Shown here piece by piece: positions 9,829-21,759 of a stretch of 64,000 bases of DNA (position 1 is the stretch's first letter; the number at the start of each line of letters is the position of its first letter). The DNA comes from Pardosa pseudoannulata (Eukaryota > Arthropoda > Arachnida > Araneae > Lycosidae), in assembly GCA_032207245.1 (NCBI GenBank), contig CM063499.1, positions 29,759,041 to 29,823,040 on the forward strand, written 5' to 3'. A model generated the notes under the pieces. It did no database searches. It saw only the letters and a program-made list of their open reading frames with translations, and had not been told where the DNA came from. A program made the translations under genes and the position numbers.

Positions 9829-12800
9829 GTATGCCTTTTAATTGCATTGTTTATAAATAAGCTGATATTACTTTGATCATTTATTTTTCATTTAAATAAC
9901 CAACTTGTGAAAAATGTGTACTACGACATATGTTCTGTTTATGGTCAAAGCATGTGACTTTGTTTTGATTTGCGTTAGCTGCGAAAAAGAATACGACGCC
10001 GTTAGGAAGACGTGATAAGCATGTGAAATGTATGATAAGCTAAGGGTGGCTGTATGATACAACAGCTGTTTAATAGTAAATTTCATAATTCGTTTTGGTT
10101 AGTGGCGATTTTGGCTGCAGTTTGTAATACCTATGAGTCACCTACCATCATCATTAAATGGATTCAGTTGTATACGCCTGTTAACGCATAATAAAAGTGC
10201 TTTAGACCTGTGGAATGACAGTGATTTTTTAATGTCCATTTAAATTTCGTAAACATTTACGTGTTAAATTTTTTATTTGTACATTTTAGCATCTGCATTA
10301 TGTAGATTAAAATGCCGATTAATTCTAGGCGAGATTAAAAGTCTGTTAAAATTTATTTTCATTTATTGTAGTGATCAGTATGTTTTGAGGTACAGTATGT
10401 CAAGTACCGTTTAATATTAATTTGTTTAAGTTTACTATTATGTTACATATAGGTTAAATGTAATCGATGTTCTGGAAGTGGGCGTGGAAACGGTATATAA
10501 ACAAACTATCCCATCTAAAAATTTTGCTTTGTCGTTCTAACATCTGTTTTATATGAAAAACATAGTTTCACTTCTGAATAATATTTCTTTCAAAAACAAA
10601 TTTGGATTAATATTTTTCAATTAAGAGAAGCAATTAATCTATACATGTATTAACATGACAATGTTCAAATTCAGTATCTTAATTTATAAAAAACATATTT
10701 ACTCTTAAAGTTGTTTACTCTTAAAACAGTTTATTAAAGTAGAATTACAGTTTTATTTAAAGCATTTAAATAGAATAACATTTGAATTTTTTTTTTTTTT
10801 TTATATATTTTAAGCAATTTCTATAACTTATTTTTATCTTTTACAAAGTTAAATATCCCAATGCAAATGTTAATTCTTTTATATACATATAATCTGAATA
10901 GTTTCTCACAAGTATAATTATTTTAGTCATCTCAAGTTGGATTGAATATTTTGAAAGTTAATTTTGAGTATAACATGAGAAGATCAACTAGTGAAAGCAT
11001 AAGAAAAATATATTTTAGGACTATTTATAAATTATTTAAATAGTTAATATTTTTCTAGTAATTGGAGTAAAATTATATGCCACTATTAAGAAATTAGAAA
11101 ACATAATTTCATTATATGAACTACCCAGTTTGATAAAGCATTGTTCAGCATTGGAATCCTAATAAATATTTTTATAATTAAAGGTTGATTTATTCATGCC
11201 AGTATTGTACAAATTCAAATAATTTGAATATTTTAATGTGTAATTTTTCTTTTTTAAAATTTGTTTTCTCTAATATTTCTGAAAAATATATAAGATTTTT
11301 GTAACTGTGTGTTTTTTTAAATAGTACATAAAAATTAGGCATACTATGATACTATGTAACCCAGAGTAAAACTATACTATATATCCATACCCACAAAAAT
11401 GAGGGGCTCCATTTATCTGCCTCTGCAATCTGGCTAAATCGGTATCCATCTCATTCTTTTATTTAGTTGTTAGCCATGAAATCATATTCTACTGAAAATT
11501 AATCACAGTAGTATTAAAATTTTAAATTTAAATGCAAATTTTATTTATTGTCGCTGCTACTTTTTGGCATGTTTCACTAAAATGAAGTTCCAAAATAAAA
11601 TTAAATATTGGTTTTCTAATATTAAAAATTGCTAATTTAGCTCAGATGCAAATAAGTAATTTTTGCTGGATAAACTTTAAAATAAATATTTTCTAGCATA
11701 AGCTATAAGGTAAAATTTATAAGGATTATGTGTGTGTATGATTTTATGAGAATTGAATAAATTAAAAATAATGAAGTTTCTTTTATAAGAGTTAATTTTG
11801 CATTTAGCTCAAGAAACTATTCTTAACACTCCTACCTCCCTTAAAAAAAAACTTTAAAATTCTTTTTTACCAAAAAAAGAAAAAGAACCCCCCCTCAGAT
11901 TCAGTTGTTCCCACACACTTGAAGTTTAGAATGAAATGCAAAACCCACCTCACACCTAAGAATATCCTGATATTTTTTAACAATTTCAAAAATAGTAAGA
12001 ACCAAAATAATTACACCTGCTGTAATGAAATAACTAAATCCCAGAAAATGATAAGAACAAAACAAAAATGTTCCAAACTAAAGCATCTTGTTTGATTTAG
12101 GATATCCTGATACTTTTTAACAATTTCAAAAATAGTAAGAACCGAAATAACTACACCCACCATAATTAAATTACTAAATTCCAGAAAATGATTACAAAAA
12201 AAAAAAATTTTCCAAACTAAAGCATCTTGTTTGATTTAGAATATCCTGATACTTTTTAATAATTTCAAAAATAGTAAGAACCAAAATAACTACACCCACC
12301 ATAACTGAATTACTAAATCCCAGAAAATGATTAAAAAAAAAAGAAAAATACCACATGACCCAGGCTGCTGGAAACCAAAAGAACAGCTAAGATGCAAATT
12401 TCTCGAATAGTGCCGGGTACTGACATCAGAAATCATGTGCACCAATGGGGTGCAAGAGAACAACACATTAGAGCTGCCATACCCCACAACCAAAGTCAGG
12501 GCAAACATACCAACCAACTCATCGCTCCATAAAACCGTCAAATATGGCGACAAAAAAACATGCCATCTATAATGCATCTGTACCAAACTATTAAAAAATA
12601 CTTAGGAATTCTGAAAAAAAAAAATTCATTTTAGAGTTTCATGATAGCAATGCTAAATCTAGGCAATAAATCTATTATAAACATTTTATTTTTAATAAGG
12701 TTATTACATAATTAATGCTAGGAACTATATTTGTTATGTTGAGTGCAACATAAGTCCTTTGAGACTGACAGTGAATTTTCTTGTCAGGCAGTGTCTGTCC

Positions 12801-15800
12801 TTAGGATTTGATGAAAATAGTGAACAGAATGTTTACTGTCCTGGGAATGGTGCCATTTTAATAAGTCAACTGTCTGTTCCCATAGACGGAAATTGCACTT
12901 GAATTTTTCTAACTAGATTCTAATTACATGTTTTCAGAAATATAAATAATTTAGAGTTTGATGCTATTGTTTTAGTTTCATTTCATCTTGCACTTAACAT
13001 GTTTTTGGATGGAAAAAAAAAAAAAAAACAGGTTTATATTCTATCTGCATAACCTTGTGTTTGATTAAAAGATTTTATGTTAACTTAAAATAATTTTTTT
13101 TCATAAATTGTATTTCATATTATTTAACTTTTTCTTTTCAGGAACTCGAATAATTTATGACAGGGCCTTTTTAATGCAGATGCGTAATTCTCCAATAGCT
13201 CGTACTCCTCCTAAGAATTTGCCTAACATACCTGGAATAACAAGTCCAAATCAAAAACCAAAGGAAAATGGAACAATTATTGAAACATCTGAGGACAAGC
13301 AAGGTAATTAATGTGAATTATAAACACTTAGATGAGAACAGAAATAATCTTACATCTATATGTATTCTATGTTTTTAGCATTTTGTTTTATATTTCATTT
13401 TTTAAAAAATTGGATGTGAATATTACTTTTTGATAAAATAATTCATGCACCTACAGTAAGTTTACTATCTTGCTGATACTTACTCGTTTCAGCAAAATGA
13501 TTTTAGTGTATTTCATAAATTTTTTAACATTTTGCAGGGGTACAGAATATGTTCAAACAAGTTTCAGGGGAAATTCAGGCAGCTATGGGAAAATTTTTGC
13601 TGAAGTTTTTTTTTTTTGAAAGGAAAAAAAAAACAAAAAAAAAAAAACATGGAAAATGGCAGTTTTTCTCTTATTTGCCATTTCAGTCTAGCATCACTTG
13701 ACCTGGGGAAAGGCGATTTATTTTTATGGAAGTCACTAGATGTTGTTGAGTTAATGTAAAGTCTTAGAGTCATCTGGTGACAAGTGAATATCAAAGGTTT
13801 CATTGAGGCAGCCCTATGACTTCATTGCTCATTATCGATTGGAGCCAGACTAGAGAAATAATGTAGATGGATTTTAATTTGATGAGTTTTGCAAGAAATT
13901 GCAATTTAAACTCATCTTTTTGATCGAAGTATATTAATTCAAGAAAGTCTGCCAATAAAAAGCATGTGTGTGTGATTGTGAATCTGGTTTGTCTTTTGAG
14001 TGATTACAGTAGAAGGTAAATGGCTTTTATTTATTTTTTTTCCATAAAACATTTAATCCTTTTAAGTGCATTTAGTGTACTTTTGAATCTTTGTAGAATT
14101 TTTTAAAATTTTATTATTTTTATAGTAGTGATTTTATTTCCCCCTTCCCTCCCATGCTTTGGAATGTTTGCTAATATACATTTTTATATTCCTCTTGACT
14201 TCATAGAGTGCTTTCCCACTTACTGACATGATAACGGCTGTATAGGCCAGTAAATAATTCATCGACAAAACAGTATTGTGTCATCTAGAAAGCAGTTTTT
14301 CCACTTTACTGATATCGTTTCATTCAAAGATGGCATTAAGCATGCACAAATTTTATAATGACTGAAGTAGTAACTTTTATAGATTTAGTACAACAATTAT
14401 TGTTAGGAAAGTAAATTTTAACCAATTCCGTATATTCTTTCCACCAGTGATATGCTAGGGAAGCTTTGGCTCCACCTCTTTTTTTGTGAAAAGATAAATT
14501 TAACCTTCAACGTGTTAGCTTGTTGCACTAGCATTTTTCTGCCTCGGGTTCGATTCCCGGTTTTTTTTTTTTTTTAACTATTCCATTTTAAAATTTTTAA
14601 TTTTTTTCTGTAACTGTCTTAAATCTGCTAAAATTCTGGCATTTCTTCTAATATTTAAAATGATTTTTGTTTAAAACATTGATGGATTAAAAAAATACGA
14701 AAAATGTTTTTAATTTTAATTGCTCTTCTAATTTTATGTAATTAATTTTGTCCTTTTCATTTCCCTTTTTAAATCTATTTAATTTTAAACTATTAACACA
14801 TTTACCTGATCATAACAATCTTAAATCAAAATTTGATACACTTGGTAATTTGATTTTAAAAGCATTAGTATGTGATAAATAAACTTATTAATTATTGCAG
14901 ATGAGAACTTAATATAACAGATGTGCAATTCAAACAGTATTAATAGCAAATCGATGATAAAATTGCATTTTATGATCAAGCAAGAATAACCTAGCATTAA
15001 AATCTGAGCAGAATGTGTCAATTTAATGCATAAGAGATCTAAGCATTTAAATATTATATTAATAATGAATTTAAAAATAAAGTCATATAACAACTGTATT
15101 ACAAAAAATATAATTTATTAATCCAAAGCAAACAACATGAATAGCGATAGCTCTCAAAATGTCCGACCGATTCAAAAGGAATGCTGCTTGCGGAACGTCA
15201 AAACTGCCTGATAAACAATATTGGCCGTTCAAAAACGACAAAATCGTCATTGAATCAGTTGGTGGGAAAGCTCATCTTAGTGCATTTTATGTGCGCCAAT
15301 GTCGAAGAACGACAGTTGTCTAAGATTTATCACTGTCGTGTCAGTAAGTGAAAAGCTCTCTTAGTCTGTAAAATTTTTGAATTTTTTTTCTTGTGGGGGA
15401 GGGTTTTAAACATCTTTGAAACACTTAGCTAAATTTTCATATCAGAGTTTGATTTATCATTTGAACTGATGTACATGATTATTATTATATGATAAACTTT
15501 AAGTAAATTTATTAAATAAAACTATATTGGAGATGCCAATGGTCATTTCTCATAAAAGTGTCTATCAAAATTCCGTATGTAAAAATAATTTTTATGCAAA
15601 GTAATTTACAATGTGCAGGCTTGCAATTCTGTCACTTTTCTCACCTTTAGTCACTTTTTTTACAATTGATCACTTTTAGTCACATTTTTAAGTAAACAGT
15701 CACTTTTTTCATGGTGTATCACAACAAAAGTGTTGTTGGAAAAAGAAAATCTGAATTAATGACAAAATATACTCATAAAAGACCAAAAATGTGATGCTCT

Positions 15801-16613
15801 AATCTTATTTTTGTTATTAAAATGTAATTAGTCATATGGTTTCCAGAATTGAGTGATTTTAAAAAGTCGTAAAGAAGTTCCTGAAGTGTACATTTAATAC
15901 ATTAAACTAATTTACAGCAAAGCACACATTTTTTTTTTCTTCACAATTTTTGTTTAGGTATTGTAATCTAGCTATGTACATATTTCAAAACATCATTAAT
16001 ATATGTAGAAAATTGTGATTATAAAATTAATGTATTGTATGTATTCAAATATAATTTATAGATTTTCTTGAATAAAAAGCGATGTTGAGTTGTGTTAAAC
16101 AAAATTTTTAACCTTTTTGTATTTGACGCTAAAGTTATGTCGTGCATGAATCATTTGGTTTAGAGTTAAAATAAATAGAAAAATCTTAACAGTAGCATGT
16201 GTAATCAAGAGAAGAAAAATATCGCTTTTTTTTTTTCAATGTTTAGTCACTTTTTAGTCACTTATTCTGTATTAATTGTCACTTTTCTCACCTTTTTGAA
16301 AGTACCTCAGCAGTTGCAAGCCTGAATATGAGAAATATATTCTTTTGTTCATTAGCAGTACAATTTCTGTCAGTGACATTAATTTTTTATGTTTTGAATT
16401 ATATTAGCATGTTTGAAATAATATATTCTAATATTTAAAGAAACATTTTTGAGTTCCACTAAGTCTCTTTGCCTAAGTTTATATTTCATCTTCTAGAGTT
16501 TTTATTTGTAGAACTAGATTATACTCTTATAAACTAAACACATTAATCATAATTTTTCCATTTTTATTTTTTCAGATCATCAAGAGGATGTATTATTCTC
16601 TATGGATGTGTGA
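9687..16613 (+). CDS. EIF4EBP: eIF4E-binding protein (4E-BP / Thor-like translational repressor)
   Basis: The spliced CDS is join(9687..9828, 13142..13303, 16576..16613): 342 nt, 113 aa plus stop. Unphosphorylated 4E-BP binds eIF4E and blocks eIF4G recruitment; phosphorylation by TORC1 releases it. Visible motifs: an N-terminal RAIP-like REIPGRR; two Thr-Pro phosphosites in SSTPGGT and STTPGGT (Thr37/Thr46 equivalents); the canonical eIF4E-binding motif YDRAFLM (YxxxxL-phi); RNSP and RTPP sites (Ser65/Thr70 equivalents); a [10 protein letters not shown] block; and a C-terminal TOS-like FSMDV. Length matches the family (about 117 aa). Introns fall in phase 1 directly after TTPGG and just before the TOS exon. 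The gene is divergent from LRPAP1. Essentially certain. Confidence 0.97.
9829..11961. other. 4E-BP intron 1, first 2.1 kb, nothing recognised
   Basis: Unique-looking AT-rich intron. No coding segment, TIR pair or structured RNA identified. Confidence 0.45.
11962..12340. repeat. Tandem array, about 2.7 units of 139-140 bp
   Basis: Units begin with atatcctgata at 11962, 12102 and 12241 and share the core caatttcaaaaatagtaaga and a tail with aaagcatcttgtttgattta. Identity between units is high by eye, suggesting recent expansion inside 4E-BP intron 1. Confidence 0.9.
12341..12590. repeat. Dispersed repeat R1 (copies near 52915 and 63530)
   Basis: Shares ordered blocks with 63530-63720 and weakly with 52915-52985: a tgacatcagaaatcatgtgc-like block, caccaatgggg, then agagctgccatacc. 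GC content is higher than the surrounding intron. Class unknown. Confidence 0.6.
13142..13303 (+). CDS. EIF4EBP: 4E-BP exon 2 (eIF4E-binding helix)
   Basis: Acceptor TTTTCTTTTCAG restores Gly (G|GA) and reads [20 protein letters not shown], then [15 protein letters not shown]. It contains the complete YxxxxL-phi motif. The exon ends CAA G before GTAATT (phase 1). Confidence 0.97.
14206..15360. mobile_element. DNA transposon relic with ~27-bp imperfect TIRs
   Basis: The left end GAGTGCTTTCCCACTTACTG (14206) is matched by the reverse complement of the right end GAGAGCTTTTCACTTACTGA (to 15360). No clear target duplication and no intact ORF, so superfamily is undetermined. A tRNA-like fragment sits inside at 14500-14575. 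Confidence 0.65.
14500..14575 (+). mobile_element. tRNA-derived SINE head with poly(T), fragment
   Basis: gttagcttgttgcactagc followed by an exact consensus box B (GGTTCGATTCC) inside GGGTTCGATTCCCGG, then a poly(T) run. It does not fold as a complete tRNA. A different family from SINE-A. Confidence 0.5.
15616..16324. mobile_element. hAT-like nonautonomous element, complete
   Basis: 709 bp bounded by perfect 11-bp inverted repeats CAGGCTTGCAA / TTGCAAGCCTG. Both subterminal regions contain arrays of (t)GTCACTTTT on the same strand. No coding capacity. The flanking 8-mers (acaatgtg, aatatgag) match only 5/8, so the hAT assignment rests on CAGG ends and motif arrays. Confidence 0.75.
16576..16613 (+). 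CDS. EIF4EBP: 4E-BP exon 3 (TOS-motif terminal exon)
   Basis: After TTTTTTCAG the frame reads [12 protein letters not shown] then TGA. FSMDV occupies the place of the C-terminal TOS motif (FEMDI in mammals) that docks Raptor. Only 38 coding nucleotides, so gene finders may miss it. Confidence 0.95.
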
Positions 16614-17430
16614 TGTTTTTTACTTCTTTTGAGAACCATAACAGCTTCAACCTTGGACGACCCCGTGCCATTGTAATTTTTGTTTCTGAATTTCAGTCTA
16701 TTACCCGGTTAAAAATTTCACAGATTAATTCTGTGAATGCCATATTTGTTATACATATATACGATTTATTATTTTTTTCCTGTTAACGGTATATTGTGTT
16801 GAACAACTTTTTGTTCGATTGGAGTTCTAGAGCAACTCATGTCAATGTTATTCTTTGAGCCAGTTTTCAAAAAAGCTTATTACTATTTGTGTTCACTACA
16901 AGTACCACAATTTTTAAGTTTATAGACTATGTTATGAAATGTCTCTTTTGATTTGTTATTTTGCATGGCCAAGGTTAGCAGAAGTAAAGATTGCTTTTTA
17001 ATAAAAGTTGTTATTTTTCTGGTTCCTTTTTGTGTAATTTTTGTACTACGTCCTTATCATTTCTGCATCAGTTATTATTTAGAATGTGCCTTAAACAATT
17101 TATTCTATTCATGTATATATGTTTGTCAGTTTTTTTTTTTAAAGTAAAACCAAAAAATGAAAGTTTTTTTTTTTTAACACGAAAAGGATACTTTTTATCA
17201 GAAAAGTACTGTTTGCATACAAGAATTTTTTTTACTAATTGTTACTTTTTTTTAAAGTCTCTTATAAAGGAATGAAAATTTTCTAAGCATGAAATAAGAT
17301 TTTTGTTTCTTACCAAAGAGATGCCTTCATTTTTACTTATTAAAAAGTATTACATGATGATGAATGAATATTTCAAGTCAGTAAGATACTAATTAGCTAA
17401 TGGAAAAACTACAGTATAATAAAAATATAT
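16614..17430 (+). other. 4E-BP 3' UTR and candidate poly(A) signals
   Basis: AT-rich sequence after the stop at 16613. A canonical AATAAA lies at 17000-17005 and another near 17414-17425. The true cleavage site cannot be decided from sequence. Small ORFs here (16953-17275) are low-complexity Phe/Cys-rich and not believable genes. Confidence 0.5.
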
Positions 17431-17584
17431 TTATCAAAACTGGAAACAGTGTCAGTTTTGTTTCTTTCTAATATTGGTCAGTAACAAATTACTATTTAAT
17501 CATTACTAGTATTACTATTAATTCATGTATGAATTATTATAATGCATATAATTTAAATTGTTGTTCCTAATGACACTTAAAATA

Positions 17585-17893
17585 GCCAAGAATTTGAGCT
17601 AGAGGCTACTTGAATTAAGGTATAGGGGTGCACCTTTTGTTTTGAAGATCTCTGTTAAGGTGAAAGAGCAATTTTGCTCAAAGTAAATCCTTGTAATTTA
17701 GAAGCATGGACTAAGACCTCCAGGCTTGGCATGCCACCTGTTGTTTGGTAACTTGAACAACAAGACTACGAGCCTATTCATGTGCCTCAGCTTCCATTAA
17801 TGAACATGCCAGATCTTTGATTGGTTGGAACCTTGAACTCTGATTCCTCCTGTTATGAGCTTAACAGCTTTACCAACTGAGCTACTGAGGCTC
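17585..17893 (-). mobile_element. tRNA-derived SINE (SINE-B)
   Basis: The minus strand starts with box A TAGCTCAGTTGG and a box B-like GAGTTCAAGGTTCC at tRNA spacing, followed by a ~240-bp body. The 3' body (gag..agaggctact) recurs at 31960-32050, showing a dispersed family. Confidence 0.75.
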
Positions 17894-17968
17894 ATATATA
17901 TACAATTTGCTCAAATGACTTTGTAATAAAATATCTTTTAGGATAATAGAAATTGCTAATTCATAATA

Positions 17969-19112
17969 TGAGGGAGAGTCAAATGAAAGTGAGCTAAAGT
18001 GAATATAGGACAAACAGTACTTTATTTAAAAGTAGTCTTCATGAACATTGAGACATTTGTTCCATTGACAAACAAGCCATGTGATTCCTGTCTCATAAAA
18101 CTCCTTGGGCTGTTGATTCAAATAGTCTAATTGACTCCTTCATGGCATCGTCCAACATGAATCTGGTATCCTTGATATGTTTTTTCGGTTTGTCCAAAAT
18201 GTGAAAATCACATGGTAACTAATGTGGACTGTATGGAGGATGTTGCAGCATTTGCCAGTTGTGTCTTAACCTCATCAGAGATGTGGGAACAGGCATTGTT
18301 GTGTAGCAAGATCACACCATTCATCAATCTTCCAGATGATTTGTTCTTGATTGCAACATGCAGCAGATCTAGTGTTGCACAATATTGCGAACTATTGATA
18401 GTCTCTCCAGGTTTAGCAAATTTGTTCAGTAATGGCCCCTGATGATTAGAAAAAAAAAAAATTCTATAGCACCTTTTCTGTGGAAATGACAGCCTTTGCT
18501 TTCTTTTGGGGGCGGTGAATTCAAATGTTTCAACTGTAAGTTTAGCCAGTGTGTTTCAGGTTCATAGTGGTGGCACCATGATTCGTCTCTGGTCACAATT
18601 GCAGACAAGAAGTCATCACCCTCATTGTGATATTGGATGAGAAGAGTCAAAGCAGCAACGAATCTCTTTGTCTTCTAGTGATTGTTAAAAATCTTTGGCA
18701 TCCATTTAGCACACAAAAGCCAATAATCAAGATGATCATGAATTATGGTCTAAACCAAACTGTTACTGATGTTCACACACTGCCAGTTCATTGATGCTTA
18801 TCCTCCATTCTTGGTCATCATGTGCAATTGTGTTGAGGGTGATTACAAGGCGGTTTTCTGAGGTGGTGACTAATTTCTTGTTGAGAAACACTTTCAGTTG
18901 TCAAAAGCCTGACACACCATGTTGTTACTTTTTTGGAGCATCCATTATGTCATGCTACCATCTTCAACCCAGTGATGAGTGCCTTAAAGAACTTTAATCC
19001 AACACTTTCTTAAATGAAGAATGTCTCTGTGCTATGTGCATGTGTCACAGATGATGGACCAAACCATACTTGCACAGGGCGAGTTAGCTCACTTTGATTT
19101 GACTTGTCCTTG
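17969..19112 (-). pseudogene. Dead mariner-family transposon
   Basis: ~27-bp TIRs (left gggagagtcaaatgaaagtg at about 17972; right complement ggacaagtcaaatcaaagtg) flanked by TA at 17967-17968 and 19113-19114. The minus strand, in pieces, reads VTRDESWCHHYEPETHW (mariner block VTGDETWVHHYEPE) and SQYCATLDLLHVAIKNK followed by ILLHNNACSHI (mariner LHHDNARPH, with one catalytic Asp position changed). Multiple stops and frameshifts make it inactive. Confidence 0.9.
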
Positions 19113-19560
19113 TATTATTAAATGATTAATATTGTTATGATTGATTTACAATACAGTCACAACAGACAATCTAGGCTGATATGGTACTGTATTCTTTATG
19201 CTAAAGCCTAACATAGAACTGTTTTTACCAATTTTATGTTCCATAAGTCTTTCAAAGTGGCCACACATCGGGGAAAACTGAAAAATGGAGGATTTTTCAG
19301 TGTACGTTTTTAGTTTTGGAAAATATCAGGGTATTTTTCAAAATTTGGGAAAAAACAAATGGAAATTTCTAAAATGTAACCAATTGTAAGAATTGTTTAA
19401 GATGAAATTATTTACATTTCTAGTTTCAGTGTAACTGAAACTTCAAAGGAAACCATTTTGAAATTTTTGCCAAATTTAAAAAAAAAAAAAAAGTAATTTT
19501 ATATTTTAAACAACTTTAAGGAACATCATTTTCTTTTAAGGGAATCAATGATGTTTAACA

Positions 19561-19740
19561 TTTTGATTTTTAATATTTTATAATGAGACTATATAATGTT
19601 ATGAAAAATAACACAAAAGTTTATTAGAAAAGAATTTTTGATTGACTTTTTGATTTTTAACATTTTACAATGAGACTATATAATGTTATATGAAAAATAA
19701 CACAAAAATTTATTAGAAAAGAATTTTTGATTGACTTTTT
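19561..19740. repeat. Two-copy tandem duplication, 87-bp period
   Basis: ttttgatttttaa... repeats at 19561 and 19648 with near-identical sequence (shared atgagactatataatgttat). Confidence 0.85.
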
Positions 19741-20029
19741 GACAAAATGATTATCCAACACTATTCTTAAAAAAATGTCCTTAGTGCACAGCATACTAAC
19801 CAACTGTTTTCATATCTTTAGAATTTAATTAGAAACAAAACTGGGTATCTGGTAGTTACATTAAATACTATTTATATAATACAATTTAAAATGAACAAAT
19901 CTTAACGTTTTAGAGTATTAAATCTTCTCTAACTTGAGTAAATGCTTTGCAACTTTTAAAAGCAACAACATTTCATTACTTTTAGTTGTATGATTCATGT
20001 ATATGCCAATTTAAGAGTATTTGGGTGAA

Positions 20030-20275
20030 AAATTACAACTGCAATATATCTACTGCATGGAGAAAAGATATAATTTGTCTTCACTGATAGAAAAAAATAG
20101 TAAAATGATATGGTGCATCTAGGTGGAAAAATTACCCAAAATTATAAATATTATAATATACCTACTGCATATGGAAAATAAATCCTTTGTTTTATGGGAT
20201 TCTGACTTCTAATTGGAAGAATAGTAAAATTATTTAGTGCATCTAGGAGGAAAAATTACCTACCTAAATTTATAA
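20030..20275. repeat. Diverged ~125-bp tandem duplication
   Basis: Two adjacent blocks share, in order, ctactgcat, gaa...atagtaaaat and gtgcatctagg.ggaaaaatt. Confidence 0.6.
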
Positions 20276-20278
20276 ATA

Positions 20279-21076
20279 CAGTCAGTATTGGCTGTATGGT
20301 CATCTGCTTATAAGGTCAGTTTTCTAAAGTCCAGTCTAACTTAACACTAAAACTACCGGACATTTTTTTTATAAGGACAAAAATAACAAAAAATGGGGTC
20401 ATTTGACCCCTCTTGGTAGATATAGTGTTAATAGGGAACATGTGTTAAAGCACACTGCTTATACAGTCATTTTCTTTTTCTTGTTAGTGGTTAATTTCAT
20501 GTGTTCAATGAATTTACGTTTTTTTTTTTTAAAGTCAGAGGGAAATTGGAGAGGACCTGAATTCAAGCCTTTCCCAGTTTCTTGTTTGTGTACACTCATT
20601 GTCGGAGTTTTCGACCTCTCTCAGTTCTCGTTCCCCTTGATAGATAACAAGTGGACATTTGTCTGTCTATTGGTTGAAATTTACTTTCTCATACATGGTC
20701 TCAGGTGTAATTTTACTAATTCCGAAGCAGCAGATGAGCATTTAAAAGCTATTAGGGACCAACAGCCAACAAAAGGAAGCAAACTTGTATACTTGATTAT
20801 TTTTGAATACATTGAACATGAATGCACGTGTGCTTTACTTTGATTAGTAAGGCAAGCAAATACATCCCCTCCCCCCCAAAAAATGCATATTTTTAATGTA
20901 GTTTTTACTTTTTGAATTAATTTTTAAAATGCTTTTAAAAGTGTAATTTTTTTGTTTATGAGTACTACATTCTGATAGGTGAATATAATCCTTCCACAAT
21001 TCAATAGGCTTATAATATTTTTCTGCATATATGGTCTGATTTTTCTGGATCACTGAGCTGACCATATATATATGAG
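20279..21076. mobile_element. pogo/Tigger-like MITE, copy X
   Basis: Starts TA|CAGTCAGTATTGGCTGTATG and aligns end to end with copy Y (41092-42197, opposite orientation). It contains a nested piggyBac MITE at 20345-20427. The 146-residue ORF across it is not conserved in copy Y and is not a gene. The right boundary is degenerate. Confidence 0.75.
20345..20427. mobile_element. piggyBac-like micro-MITE, 83 bp, nested in copy X
   Basis: Flanked by TTAA at 20341-20344 and 20428-20431. Ends CACTAAAACTACCGG and the complement of CACTATATCTACCAAG. An internal palindrome reads ggggtcatttgacccc. Copy Y has a single TTAA at this point (ctaacttaataggg), so the paralogue gives the empty site. Confidence 0.85.
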
Positions 21077-21284
21077 AAAAAATGATGAACCCCACACCTA
21101 TAGGTAGGGATGTAGTCTCTGCTGGATCAAAATGTACTTCATATCCAAGAAATATTGTGAGACTGTTGGTATGTGAAGGAGTCTTTTGAAAATTATGATG
21201 CTATTTTTTTTTTCTCCACTTTTTGACTGTCTTTTATTTGTGCTGGTGCAAAAGGGTTTGCCTAATTATGTAACCTAAATGAAC

Positions 21285-21745
21285 TGGCCAATATCAAATT
21301 CAACTTTGCTTGGGGTCAGTCTACTAATTTATCACAATATTTTATAAAATTCAAACATACTATTGGGTGCTGCTATATTGTAGTCGAGATATGTCACAGG
21401 CAACATCGATATCATAATGATGTCAGAAGTCTTATTATGACATAGCAGAGAGGGGAATTTATGATACCAAATTCAATCTCTGCCAACTTCTGATGCCATT
21501 ATGATGCAGAAGTCACCTGTGACATATTTTGACTGCAGTATGCTACCATGTACCATCCATTATTGAATTGAACTTTGCATGTGGTCAGTTTACCAGTCCG
21601 TCTATCACAATATTTAATAAAATTTAAATACGCTGTTGAGTGATGCCATATTGCCGTTGAGATATGTCATAGCAGCATCCATTTCATAATGATGTGAGAT
21701 GTCTCATGATACAGCAGAGACAATTTATGGTACCAAATTCCCTTC
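21285..21745. repeat. Direct ~170-bp duplication with internal inverted repeat
   Basis: Two related blocks, 21297-21465 and 21565-21740, share ordered motifs (caactttgc..ggtcagt, atcacaatatt, gagatatgtca, ataatgatgt). Between them, sequence at about 21480-21530 is complementary to the first block (tcacctgtgacatat against atatgtcacaggcaac). Confidence 0.65.
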
Positions 21746-21759
21746 TACATAATTTACTG

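Noticed and set aside
18212..18442. Plus-strand ORF of 76 codons
   Set aside because: Antisense shadow of the dead mariner transposase.
20403..20843. Longest ORF in the window, 146 codons
   Set aside because: It spans a piggyBac MITE and a pogo-like element, is broken in paralogous copy Y, and matches no known family.
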